Source of the DNA: Zygnema cylindricum
Lineage: Eukaryota > Streptophyta > Zygnematophyceae > Zygnematales > Zygnemataceae
Length of the DNA: 11,825 bases
NCBI GenBank assembly: GCA_037447655.1
Contig: JBBHKE010000249.1
Coordinates: forward strand, 1 to 11,825
Direction: 5' to 3'
Positions 1 through 7,782 of the stretch are shown piece by piece (the first letter of the stretch is position 1; each line of letters starts with the position of its first letter). The position numbers and the translations under genes are program-made. The notes under the pieces are model-generated. The model saw nothing but the letters and a program-made list of their open reading frames with translations, was not told the DNA's origin and did no database searches.

Positions 1-527
1 TGTTCCGCGGCTCCTTTATATTCAGTAGGAAGCCCTCTAATTAAAATCATAGCTTGATGATAGGGAGGAAAATTCCCCCCGGAACATGCATTTTCCGACA
101 ACAAAAGCTTCAAGCCATAACAATAAGAGTTCATATCACCCCAGGTATACTTACAATCCCAAATCTTCCCAGCAGTTATAACCTCATTCTGCTCACTAGC
201 AAGGACATATGACCCTTGCAAAGCCTTCCATATATCAGATGCTTTAGAGATATTGAAATATGTCATTTTCAGATCTTCGAACAAGAGTAGTTTGAGAACA
301 TGTAATGCATCCTCATTTTTCTTTTCAAAATCTGAATCCGTATCTGGAAGAACACCGGAAATCACATCATTTAATCTCACTTGCTTAAGGTAAGACTTAG
401 TAAAATCCGCCCAGTATAAATATTATTGGCCATTAAACACCGGGATCCGTGAGGGTGGGCCCATAACCTATTGATTTGAGGCAACCGGTGACCCAGAGGA
501 GGAAAAAGAAGCACCAGCAGTTGCCAT
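1..527 (-). pseudogene. gag: Copia gag, N-terminal part, second tandem unit (partial)
   Basis: This is the start of a Ty1/Copia gag reading on the minus strand from an ATG at 527-525 and running off the window edge. It opens with MATAGAS and continues with PSRIPVFNG and the WADFTKSYLKQVRL block, matching the gag at 5529 almost codon for codon. Family role: gag makes the virus-like particle that packages element RNA. Two in-frame stops are visible near codon 20 (a CAG-type glutamine codon now TAG) and near codon 34 (TAA where the other copy has AAA). After that the frame stays open for about 140 codons to the edge. Unlike the other copy it lacks the A-run frameshift and keeps W where that copy has a stop. 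It lies directly downstream of the LTR at 870-1316, so it belongs to a second internal region in the same orientation. Confidence 0.9.
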
Positions 528-869
528 AATATTCAGATTACAAACGAGGAAACTCTCACGGAAACCACAAAAAGAGTGACTTCACAATGAAGCCCCACGC
601 AAACCAGACACACACTAGGTCTGCAATTTGCCACAATATAATCATTATAACAAAGAAACCACATGCAAAATTTCACAGGATTCTGCCAAAAGATCACAAT
701 GATCTTGCAATTCAAAAAGACACAAAAACTGCTTCTTGCAATTCAAAAAGACACAAAAACTGCTTCGCAATTTTCCATTCACTAAATTCCTAACTCCAAA
801 ATATTCTAAGTCCTACATATACAAAGTGAACCTCCAGCTAATCTAAACCGTACCACATTAACCGTGGTG
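528..869 (-). other. Family 1 untranslated leader, left unit
   Basis: Non-coding sequence between the middle LTR and the left gag start. It aligns along its whole length with the leader at 5530-5840, apart from an extra 31-bp tandem copy at 705-766. No match to the usual initiator-Met primer binding site (TGGTATCAGAGC in the sense strand) was found, so the primer site is unidentified. A sense-strand TGGTACGG about 13 bases past the proposed LTR end is the nearest TGG-type candidate, but it is weak. The short plus- and minus-strand ORFs here are not genes. Confidence 0.65.
705..766. repeat. Exact 31-bp tandem duplication in leader
   Basis: Positions 705-735 and 736-766 are the same 31 bases (starting ttgcaattc and ending actgcttc). 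The matching leader of the right unit, near 5705-5735, has one copy. The duplication therefore arose in the left unit or its parent after the two units diverged. Confidence 0.95.
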
Positions 870-1316
870 TGTCGGTACACTAAACATTAATCAAACTAAA
901 CCCCGCCATCTACCGTACATGTATTTACATCAATCCTTAACCCTAGCCGTTGCTAAAATACGCAGTCAAAGTTAGTCCACTGAAATGACGGTGTGGTCAA
1001 TATTTCTCTTCCAAAAATGACGGCAAACTCCGTCCGCCGTCCGCGTATTCATTCATCACCGAAGATGAACCTCCACGTGTAAATCTGGTCCCTCAAGTAA
1101 ATATGTACTTTGTCAACCAACTCAACCAAACTTGACTTCCCCACGGACTGACACGTGTACATAGAGTGTACCAAATCTGTGAACTCTCTTTGGAGTTACA
1201 TACCACACCACATCTTTTCTACATCAACTCAGTCTATACACAAAAAAGTGGCTAAGTCGAGACTCTTTTTCTCACAAACGAAATATAGATAGGACTAAAG
1301 GTTTCCAAAACCAACA
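870..1316 (-). repeat. Family 1 LTR, middle copy (3' LTR of right unit and 5' LTR of left unit)
   Basis: On the minus strand it starts TGTTGG at 1316, directly after the polypurine tract. It aligns without gaps with 5841-6287; a hand count gives about 26 mismatches in 447 bp, concentrated toward the 1316 end. The outer edge is firm, because the two copies diverge abruptly after CCAACA. The inner edge is not, because leader homology continues on both sides. I placed it at 870 because CCGACA there would give near-matching termini (TGTTGG and CCGACA). The true end could lie further in, down to about 640. CACGTG cores lie at 1074-1079 and 1152-1157. Confidence 0.75.
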
Positions 1317-1331
1317 CTCCCCTAAACCTTT
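1317..1331 (-). promoter_or_regulatory. Polypurine tract for plus-strand priming
   Basis: The sense strand reads AAAGGTTTAGGGGAG immediately before the TGTTGG start of the LTR and just after the RNase H stop codon (1340-1342). This is the expected place and composition for the primer of plus-strand DNA synthesis in LTR retrotransposons. It fixes the LTR boundary at 1316/1317. Function is inferred from position and composition. Confidence 0.8.
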
Positions 1332-1339
1332 AGACTCTC

Positions 1340-2077
1340 TCAGCCACTAAGTCCACATGCCTCTCTACAAAACTTCAGCTTAGGTGCAGGTAAAGGCTTA
1401 GTCATCATATCTGCTACCATCATCTCCTCCAGCAAATAATTGAGTTTTAAAATTTTGTTCACCAAGTTCTCTCTTACAAAATGCAACTTTATATCAATGT
1501 GTTTGTTTTTGAGGTGATGACTTGGGTTAGATGCAATCGCTATAGCAGTATGGTTATCACACCACACTATTCGAGGTCCAGATTGCATAAATTGAAGTTG
1601 TTAAAGGAGAGACTTTACCCAAAGTAACTCCTTGACAGCTAAGTTGGCTGCCATGTATTCAACATCCATTGTAGACTGAGCTATGACTTTCTGAAGCTTG
1701 CAGCTCCAGCAACATGTTCCACTTCCGATCTTTAGAATGAATCCGGTGGTGGAGCGTCGGTTTGGCATGTCCCCGTAGCTCGCATCGCTCCAAGTCTGAA
1801 TCTTGACCTCTTCTCCACCAAGAGCGAGTCGTAGATTCTGTGTCCTTGCAAGATACTGAAGGACCCTCTTTGTTGCCTCCCAATCCGATCTCCTTAGATT
1901 TTGTAAACTCCGGCTTAGAGCACCAACAACAGCCGCGATGTCTGGGAGTTTGGAGTTCATGAAGTAGATTAGGCTCCCAACAATCTGACGATATGGAATG
2001 GCAGCCATAGAATCTGCCTCCCCTGATTCGAAGGTGTCATAAAAAATGACTCCTCCCTCGGTCTCCATGCCTTCCAC
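1340..2077 (-). pseudogene. Copia RNase H domain, family 1
   Basis: This is the C-terminal RNase H of pol, which degrades element RNA in RNA-DNA hybrids during reverse transcription. The order of motifs on the minus strand is clear: YRQIVGSLIYFMNSKLPDI, then WSDASYGD (first Asp), STMDVEYMAA (catalytic Glu kept), WCDNHTAIAIA (Asp), KHIDIKLHFVRE and ADMMTKPLPAPKLKFCREAC, ending at TGA 1340-1342. One nonsense TAA (1601-1603) interrupts the frame between LWVKSLL and the WCDN block, which otherwise continues in the same frame. The catalytic residues I can see are present, so inactivation comes from the stop and the upstream frameshifts. The gene ends nine bases before the polypurine tract. Confidence 0.93.
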
Positions 2078-2920
2078 TTTTGCTTGAATTCCATGGGAGT
2101 GGCACTTCCCTTTGCCTCTGCCATGCCAAACTTCTCAAGCATATTCCCAATCGCTTCCCGTTGTGTTAGATAGATTATTCTCCTATCTCTATCCCTTTCT
2201 ACCTAAATCCCGAGAAAATACTTTGCCTCTCCTAAATCTTTCATCTCAAATCTCGAATTCAAGGCTTCGTTTATTTTCTTAATCTCATTTAATGACTTAC
2301 TCAGTAGCAGCAAATCATCTACATACACAGTAATGTAAATTATCCCATCTTACCTTTCCATAACATAAACTGAGTGATTTGAACTAATCCTTACAAAACC
2401 GAGACCAGTTAGAAACTCATCTAGTTTCAGATTCCACTAACGTGGAGCTTGCTTCAGACCGTACAAAGATTTCAACAGCTTACAGACCAGATTTTCTTTT
2501 CCGGTCTCTGCATACATTTCAGGCTGCCTCATATAAATCACTTCCTCTAAATCTCCATGCAATAAAGTTGTCTTAACATCCATTTGATGGAGTTCCATAT
2601 CCTCAATGGCTACTCAAAGAAAAAAGAATTTTAACAGTTGGAAACAGGACAACCGGAGAGAAAGTCTCCTGATAGTCAATTCCCTCCTCCTGACTATACC
2701 CCTTTACAACAAGCCTATCCTTATATCTTTCAATAGAATTATCTGGATTTAGCTTAACTTTAAAAGCCCACTTACAACCGATGGCCTTTCGATCCGGCGA
2801 AAGCTCCACAAGCTCCCAAGTTTGAGCCTCCATTATGGATCGCATTTCATCATTTGCCGCGGAGATCCATTGATCCTTTTCCGGGGCTGAAAAGGCTTGC
2901 TGTATGGTGATTGGCTCCAT
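2078..2920 (-). pseudogene. Copia reverse transcriptase domain, family 1
   Basis: Reverse transcriptase copies element RNA to DNA. Minus-strand motifs in order: [72 protein letters not shown], and the catalytic YVDDLL (2311-2325). These are followed by MKDLGEAKYFLGI and YLTQREAIGNMLEKF. It is broken by a one-base frameshift near 2605 (before ELHQMDVKT), in-frame stops TAG 2437-2439, TAA 2350-2352 and TAG 2203-2205, and a frameshift near 2080 just before the RNase H frame. The first 106 codons share the integrase frame. The Asp pair of YVDD is intact. Confidence 0.93.
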
Positions 2921-3399
2921 TGTGGTTGCAAAAAATAGGGCATGTTCCGCCGGTTCACCTCGCAGCCTACTACTTCGCCTTCTTCCCCCCGGAAAATCTG
3001 AGGCTGCAACTGTTCGATCCGTACGCTACCACCAAGGAGGAGGAGGAGGAGGAGGAGGAGGAGGAGGAGGAGGAGCTTGCTGTACAGGTTGAACAACCAC
3101 AATGACCGGAGTAGGAATAGAGGAAGAACTTGTGAAAGAGGAAAGAGGAACATTTTCAAAAATTACATATTCTTGATTTTTGGCATTTTTCTCAAAATCT
3201 GTCATGCCAAAAACATTGACCGATTGACTTTCTTCCTTAACCTGAATATTCCTAGCATCCTGAAGAGTTTTCCTATCTGGGTTGTAAACTCTATAGCCTA
3301 CTGACTCATCATCATAACCTATAAAACTTCCCGGGACAGATTTTGGATGAAGCTTCGAAATAGGAAGATTATCCAAAATAAAACATTTACTACCAAAAA
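2921..3399 (-). pseudogene. Integrase C-terminal region and proline-rich linker, family 1
   Basis: This part joins the integrase core to RT. It holds the Copia integrase C-terminal signature FIGYDDESVGYRVYNPDRKT (about 3270-3330), then an acidic and serine-rich linker, a run of about 13 prolines (3036-3075) and RRRSSRLRGEPAEH just before RT. A TAG at 3026-3028, right after the prolines, is the only in-frame stop here. The frame is shared with both integrase and RT. An overlapping minus-strand frame at 2833-3159 rich in leucine is a shadow of the same GGA repeat. Confidence 0.85.
3036..3075. repeat. (GGA)n trinucleotide microsatellite, about 13 units
   Basis: A perfect GGA repeat of about 40 bp on the plus strand. 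It is read as a polyproline run (CCT codons) on the minus strand in the pol frame. Unit length is a multiple of three, so length changes would not shift the frame. Confidence 0.98.
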
Positions 3400-3910
3400 C
3401 CCGGAAGTGACTTACATTGGGTTTCTTTCCGGTTCACATTTCATAAGGTGTCTTCCCTTTTACCGCCTTAATTTCTATTCTATTCCTAGTATAAGATGCA
3501 CAAGAAAAACCCTCACCCAAAAACTTGAAATTTATCCCTTTATCCAACATTATAGATTTTGCACTCTCCGTTAAAGTCCAGTTAAGCCTTTCGGATACTT
3601 CATTTTGCTTCGGAGTATAGGGAACTGTAAACTGATGAGATATGTCGTGTTCCCTTAACTAATCCGAGAATGCATTCGAAATATATTCTCCCGCGTTGTC
3701 GGACCGAAGAGAGAGAATCGGCTTCCCGTGAAGCTTTTCCGCCCACGTCCTAAAATGCTTGAAGTGAGTGAACACTTCACTCTTCTCCTTCATGAAGTAA
3801 ACTCTGTTGTACCGCGAGAAGTCATCCGTAAATGTAACTAGAAACCGGCTGCCACTAAGGGAAGGGACTTTAGACGGTCCCCACACGTCCGAATGAATAA
3901 TTTGCAGCAA
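3400..3910 (-). pseudogene. Copia integrase catalytic core, family 1
   Basis: Integrase inserts the cDNA into the host chromosome through a D,D(35)E metal-binding triad. The first Asp is in HSDVWGPSKV and the second in SDNAGEY (codon 3698-3700). The Glu is in NEVSER (codon 3590-3592), exactly 36 codons downstream in the same frame, the canonical D(35)E spacing. Two nonsense codons, TAG 3659-3661 and TGA 3434-3436, break the frame. The usual NG before the Glu-containing helix is NE here. Upstream, a 31-bp tandem duplication separates this frame from the zinc-binding domain. Confidence 0.92.
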
Positions 3911-3957
3911 ATCCGTAGCCCGGTTAAATAATTTGCAGCAAATCCGTAGCCCGGTTA
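3896..3957. repeat. Exact 31-bp tandem duplication inside integrase
   Basis: Positions 3896-3926 and 3927-3957 are identical 31-mers (starting aataatttgc and ending cccggtta). 31 is not a multiple of three, so the duplication shifts the frame and creates a stop between the zinc-binding and catalytic parts of integrase. The frame is 0 upstream and 2 downstream, as expected. Confidence 0.97.
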
Positions 3958-4211
3958 TCCGCGGTTTTAGGTAGGGGCAGCTTGTGAAGCTTCCCTAAAG
4001 CACAACCACCACATACATGAGAATCAATTTGTCCTAATATGACCCTATCTATCATTTTGTGTTTCACCATTTTATCAAGTTTTTCGTGATGAACATGACC
4101 GAGCCTCTTATGCCACAAAACATTTTCCGGAAGGACACTTGAGTATGCAAAGTCAATTTCATTAGCCAAGTCCATCCGGTACAACAAGTTTGGGCCTCTA
4201 GTTCCTACCAA
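3924..4211 (-). pseudogene. GAG-pre-integrase / HHCC zinc domain, family 1
   Basis: This is the N-terminal zinc-binding part of Copia integrase. The minus-strand frame reads LWHKRLGHVHHEKLDKM and then HVCGGCALGKLHKLPLP, giving the His-His...Cys-X2-Cys set. It shares the frame of protease and gag and is preceded by stops at 4254-4256 and 4263-4265. It ends at a stop created by the 31-bp duplication. Confidence 0.9.
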
Positions 4212-4253
4212 AGCTACTCTCCCATCTTTGCTTACTACTTTCTTCCCATTCTT

Positions 4254-4574
4254 TTACAAAATTTAAAATCCTTTCATTTCAGCCACAGAAGTGGAAAACA
4301 TTTTTTTCTTAAACTTTGGAATATAGAGAACATCATGTAAGGTTCTCTTTACAATCTGACCATTGATGTTACATGCTAACTCCACGCTTCCCTTTGCCGT
4401 TGCCTCCACACCGCTATCATCCGTGTAGTAGATTCGACGAGTTGGAATCGGAGTAAGGGTTTTGAAGTAAGCCCGGTTGCCGCACATGTGGGAAAAGCAC
4501 CCGGAGTCCATAATCCATCCATTCTCTTGAGGCCCCTCTATGAGATCTTTTGCAAGGGAAAAGAACCCATCATC
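4254..4574 (-). pseudogene. Copia aspartic protease domain, family 1
   Basis: This pepsin-like retroviral-type protease would cut the gag-pol polyprotein. The active-site block is WIMDSGCFSHMCGN, with the DSG catalytic triplet. It is followed by YYTDDSGVEATAKGSV and the LHDVLYIPKFKKKMFS block typical of Copia proteases. It is in the same frame as gag, separated from it only by TAA 4575-4577, and ends at TAA 4263-4265 and 4254-4256. The active-site Asp is kept. Confidence 0.9.
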
Positions 4575-5529
4575 TTACGATTGCGGAAATCTGACCACAT
4601 CATCTTTTCCCCCCAACGATTCGTCTTGTGGCGTCTCATCAAATGCAAGGAACGCCGCATTTTTCACCCACAATTTTGGTGCTGACCCATTTGAAGGTGG
4701 TTCCTCCGATCGCACCTTCCATCCCGCACGGTAAATTCCTGTTCCACTCGCTTTTATAAATGCTGGGCACAACCGGAAAACATGACCTTGACCGAAGCAA
4801 TAGACACACCTATCATATTGCCTATAATTTGGATTATGGGTGAAGTTCCTATTTCCGGAAAATCCAGCGGGCCTATATGTCTGAGCATTGTACGCTACCG
4901 CTGATTTTCCACCATTCAATGCTATCTGAGTTGCCTCTTCCTCTAGAATGTAATCTTCAGCTACAATTATATTCCATCTAGCCTTCTCCAACCTTTTCAA
5001 TTGTTCCGCAGCTCTTTTATATTCAGCAGGAAGCCCTTTCATTAAAATAATAACTTGATGATAGAGAGGAAAATTCCCCCAGGAACATGCATTTTCCGAC
5101 AACAAAAGCTTCAAGCCATTACAATAGGAGTTCATATCACCATCGATATACTTATAATCTTAAATTTTCCTAGCAGTTATAACCTCATTCTGCTCACTAG
5201 CTAGGACATATGACTCCCGCAAAGCCTTCCATATATCAGATGCTTTAGAGATATTGATATATGTCATGTTCAGATCTTCACACGGGAGTAGTTTGAGAAC
5301 ATGCAATGCATCCTCATTTTTTTTTATCAAAATCAAAATCCGTATCCGGGAGCACAGCGGAAATCACATCATACAATCTCACTTGCTTAAGGTAAGACTT
5401 AGTCAAATCCGCCCAATATAAATATTTTTGGCCATTAAACACCGGGATCCGTGAGGGTGGGCCCGTGAACTGTTGATTTGAGGTAACCGGTGACCCATAG
5501 GAGGAAGAAGAAGCACCAGCAGTTGCCAT
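4575..5529 (-). pseudogene. gag: Copia gag polyprotein, family 1 right unit
   Basis: Gag forms the capsid and nucleocapsid of the particle. The start is the ATG at 5529-5527 (MATAGAS), chosen because it matches the left unit. The open frame extends upstream to 5586 only by chance. Blocks in order: PSRIPVFNGQKYLYWADLTK, IWKALRESYVLASEQNEV, ENACSWGNFPLYHQ, GLPAEYKRAAEQLKRLE, and the zinc knuckle CVYCFGQGHVFRLC (CX2CX4HX4C) near 4800. Lesions are an expanded A-run (about 5315-5324) that shifts the frame after FDFDKKK, TAA 5160-5162 where the left unit has tryptophan, and TAA 4575-4577 at the gag-protease border. Confidence 0.92.
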
Positions 5530-5840
5530 AATATTCAGATTACAAAAGAGAAAACTCTCACGGAAACCACAAAAGACCGACTTCACAATGAATCCCCAAG
5601 CAAACTAGACACATACTAGGTCTGCAAATTTGCCACAATATAAAAAGTATAACAAAAAAACCACATGCACAATTTCAGAGGGTTCTGCCAAAACATCACA
5701 ATGATCTTGCAATTCAAAAAGACACAAAAACTGCTTCGCAATTTTCCATTCACTAAATTCCTAACTCCAAAATATTCTAAGTCCTACATATACAAAGTGA
5801 ACCTACAGCTACTCTAAACCGTACCACATTAACCGTGGTG
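5530..5840 (-). other. Family 1 untranslated leader, right unit
   Basis: Region between the proposed LTR end and the gag ATG, homologous throughout to 528-869 but without the 31-bp duplication. No convincing primer binding site was found. A sense-strand TATATGTA near 5786-5795, conserved in both units, is a TATA-like string. If it is a real TATA box, the LTR must extend further inward than 5841. Confidence 0.6.
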
Positions 5841-6287
5841 TGTCGGTACACTAAACATTAATCAAACTAAACCCCGCCATCTACCGTACATGTATTTACA
5901 TCAATCCTTAACCCTAGACGCTGCTAAAATACGCAGTCAAAGTTAGTCTACTGAAATGACGGTTCGGTCAATAATTCTCTTCCAAAAATGACGGCGAACT
6001 CCGTCCGCCGTCCGCGTATTCATTCATCATCGAAGATGAACCTCCACGTGTAAATCTGGTCCCTCAAGTAAATATGTACTTTGTCAACCAACTCAACCAA
6101 GCTTGACTTCCCCACAGACCGACACGTGTACATAGAGTGTATCGAATCTGTGAACTTCCTTTGGAGTTACATACCACACTATATATTGTCTACGTCAACT
6201 CAGTCTATACACAAAAAACTGGCTAAATCTAGACTCTCTTTCTCACACACGAGATATAGATAGGACTAAAGGTTTCCAAAACCAACA
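5841..6287 (-). repeat. Family 1 5' LTR
   Basis: The sense strand starts TGTTGG at 6287 and runs to about 5841. This is 447 bp if the inner end is the CCGACA match, and may be up to about 650 bp otherwise. The outer edge is set by the abrupt loss of similarity to the middle LTR after CCAACA (6282-6287). Family role: promoter and polyadenylation signals of the element. It carries CACGTG cores at 6045-6050 and 6123-6128. Confidence 0.75.
6045..6129. promoter_or_regulatory. G-box/ABRE-like CACGTG pair in family 1 LTR
   Basis: CACGTG occurs at 6045-6050 (context ccacgtgtaaa) and inside ACACGTGT at 6122-6129. Both are conserved in the middle LTR (1074-1079 and 1151-1158). CACGTG is the core bound by plant bZIP and bHLH factors. 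Use by this element is inference. Confidence 0.5.
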
Positions 6288-6307
6288 TTGAATTGAAGAG
6301 TGACTAG
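6288..6307 (+). pseudogene. RNase H C-terminal tail, family 2 copy A (truncated by insertion)
   Basis: The first bases after the family 1 LTR read ELKSD and a TAG stop (6305-6307) on the plus strand. They align with the end of RNase H in copy B at 9611-9640 (LKLKVDQK, TAA), and similarity runs on into the following non-coding sequence. The rest of this RNase H is missing because family 1 inserted exactly here. The remainder would lie left of the window. Confidence 0.65.
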
Positions 6308-6487
6308 AAAATAAGAGGAGTGTAAAATTAATGGTTCTTTTAGTATTTTCTAGGTCTAAACATGTAAAATAAAATGCAAAAAAAAAGCAGATGCAGTCTA
6401 CCTCTAACTCCTCTCTTCAGCTCCCACACTTGTCGTAGTCACTGAAAGTTAGAGAGCGAGCTAGAGCAATGGCTGCCTATGCTTTCC

Positions 6488-6508
6488 AGAGAGAGAGAGA
6501 GAGAGAGA
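6488..6508. repeat. (AG)n microsatellite
   Basis: A pure AG dinucleotide run of 21 bp, purine-rich on the plus strand. The inverted copy has only a short imperfect version (sense agaaagagacagg, near 10830), so this run expanded in copy A. It could mark the polypurine tract position, but no LTR start is clear next to it. Confidence 0.9.
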
Positions 6509-6520
6509 CAGGCTGCAAAT

Positions 6521-6595
6521 TTTTGTAGGTTTACCAAATGTATTTAACGGACCTAGATTTTGGTAGGTTTACCAAAATATACTTGACGCACCTCA
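6521..6595. repeat. Imperfect tandem duplication of about 37 bp in copy A
   Basis: 6521-6557 and 6558-6595 both contain the core TAGGTTTACCAAA, followed by a related TT(A/G)ACG...ACC tail. The inverted copy near 10780-10810 has one unit, so the duplication is specific to copy A. Confidence 0.75.
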
Positions 6596-6674
6596 AATTT
6601 GACCCTGGTACCAGCCGTCCGTCAAGTCAGCAATAGCCGGTAGCTTTATCCTATAGTCTAGGATCATTGCTGAG

Positions 6675-6702
6675 CTATATAGGGTTTGATAAGTATTTAA
6701 AG
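6675..6702 (+). promoter_or_regulatory. Conserved TATA-like block in family 2 terminal repeat
   Basis: CTATATAGGGTTTGATA followed by TATTTAAAG is kept in all three family 2 repeats (here, near 9950-9975, and inverted near 10670-10695), although flanking sequence has diverged. It is a plausible core promoter of the LTR. The role is inferred from composition and conservation only. Confidence 0.45.
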
Positions 6703-6949
6703 ACGTACGTTTACATAAATTCATTTAACGGCGCGAACAAACAAGTAACATAGACAGAGTTATAATATTCCTACGGCTTATGTTACTTCCCAAAACTAAT
6801 ACCACTCATTTGTTTCTACGGCGAAACAAATACCGTGCATTGATTTTTGACGACTACAATAAAAAGTCGGTTTTGGTCGAATGACCATAAAAGGTGTCGA
6901 GATCGCGGAATAGGCGCTTTGGCGATTTTCTGTAAATGCCACGTCAAGC

Positions 6950-6959
6950 GCCACGTGGC
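6950..6959. promoter_or_regulatory. Palindromic G-box GCCACGTGGC, copy A
   Basis: Perfect 10-bp palindrome with CACGTG core. The same 10 bases occur in the inverted copy at 10410-10419, and copy B has a CACGTG at 10195-10200 in the aligned place. A binding role is inference. Confidence 0.5.
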
Positions 6960-7117
6960 ACGACATCATTCGCTTGCCGCATCTCCCAAGAATATGGGAA
7001 CTAATCCGAATATGGCAAACGTCAACATTTTAGCCATGCCGTTCGATGATCGTACAAAAAAGTACTTCGACACCTGTACCTTTCTATACAACACAGTCTT
7101 CTGATTGGTGCCATACA

Positions 7118-7431
7118 TTAGTAGTAGACGGTTTAGAGAGGGATGTAGGACTTAGAAAATTTGGTAGGTAGCTGCCTCTCTCCCAGAGTGCTTCTGTACA
7201 AAAGGTCAACTTTGACCCTTCATAACTTACTTCTCAGGGGAGCAAATTCATAGATTCTCTTTGCTATCGACTGAAGGGAGTCTTGTTTTCACATGGGTAA
7301 AGGTGGTCAAAGTTTTTGTTTTCTAGGGTGGCAGTTATTCTTGCTGAAACACAAAGGGGTCAAGGTTATCTTAGGGGCTTTATGTGAGCTGCCCATTCTG
7401 AGGATCTATCAAGGTCTCAAAATTGCAACTG
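7118..7431. other. Unassigned stretch between family 2 copies
   Basis: About 314 bp with no similarity that I can see to other parts of the window and no recognised protein. It holds a short palindrome GGTCAACTTTGACC (7204-7217). A plus-strand frame from 7293 (63 codons) runs through the start of the integrase fragment in a different frame, so it is not that gene. It could be remnant leader/gag of copy B, a pre-existing target sequence or another repeat. Confidence 0.5.
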
Positions 7432-7782
7432 GTTTTGTCTCATCTCAAGGTCTTCGGAAGTCATGTATACATTATGGACAATGATAAGTCGAAGTGGATA
7501 CTAGATTCAAAAGGAAAACCATAATATCTAGTGGGCTATGATGATGACACAAAGGGGTATAGAGTGTATGACCTTGAGAGGAAAAACATAATTCTGACAA
7601 AACACCTACTGGTAATGGATGATAGGAAATCCATAGATCCATTTAAATACAAAAAAACAGTGAGGATTGAATTTGAAAATGAGAAAGAGTATGCTATAGG
7701 GAGTGCTCCTTCAACAAATATTCAAGTAGAGGAACCAGTATTTACCGAAATTTAGAAAAAAGATGAGAAATTTTCTAATGAT
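7432..7782 (+). pseudogene. Integrase C-terminal region, family 2 copy B
   Basis: The frame reads LSHLKVFGSHVYIMDNDKSK, then TAA (7522-7524), then LVGYDDDTKGYRVYDLERK and an acidic linker, with TAG at 7753-7755. This matches the integrase C-terminal block of family 1 (FIGYDDESVGYRVYN). No catalytic core precedes it. The first recognisable residues follow directly after the point at which the minus-strand fragment at 11014 ends. Confidence 0.85.

Larger units (their letters stand above)
870..6287 (-). mobile_element. Family 1 Ty1/Copia LTR retrotransposon, near full length, degenerate
   Basis: In sense order the minus strand carries: 5' LTR (6287 down), leader, gag (5529), zinc knuckle, protease, integrase, RT, RNase H (stop 1340), polypurine tract and 3' LTR (1316 down). 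Integrase before RT defines Copia rather than Gypsy. Gag and pol lie in one frame from 5313 to 3958, and again from 3910 to 2603, which shows an ancestral single gag-pol frame. It is now dead. Stops lie at 5160, 4575, 4263, 4254, 3659, 3434, 3026, 2437, 2350, 2203 and 1601, with frameshifts near 5315, 2605 and 2080 and a 31-bp duplication at 3896-3957. It sits in a family 2 element at 6287/6288. No target-site duplication can be checked, because the far end of the tandem lies outside the window. Confidence 0.92.
6308..7117 (+). repeat. Family 2 3' non-coding/terminal repeat, copy A
   Basis: About 810 bp, similar in inverted orientation to 10254-11008 (strong throughout) and in direct orientation to 9641-10250 (more diverged). 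It follows an RNase H stop codon, so it is the 3' untranslated region plus, most likely, the LTR. The end near CCATACA (7117) is where similarity to the inverted copy stops. The exact LTR start is not resolved. It contains a GA repeat, an internal duplication, a TATA-like block and a G-box, annotated separately. An ORF at 6847-7104 is not conserved as protein. Confidence 0.7.

Noticed and set aside
453-468. Plus-strand GTGGGCCCATAACC resembles the anticodon arm of plant initiator tRNA-Met, suggesting an internal primer binding site
   Set aside because: It lies inside the gag coding region, and the matching place in the right unit (about 5457-5472) differs in the key bases. It is most likely chance.
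2904-3105. Plus-strand ORFs rich in Gly or Glu at 2904-3105 and a Leu-rich minus-strand ORF at 2833-3159
   Set aside because: All are shadows of the GGA repeat and the pol frame on the minus strand.
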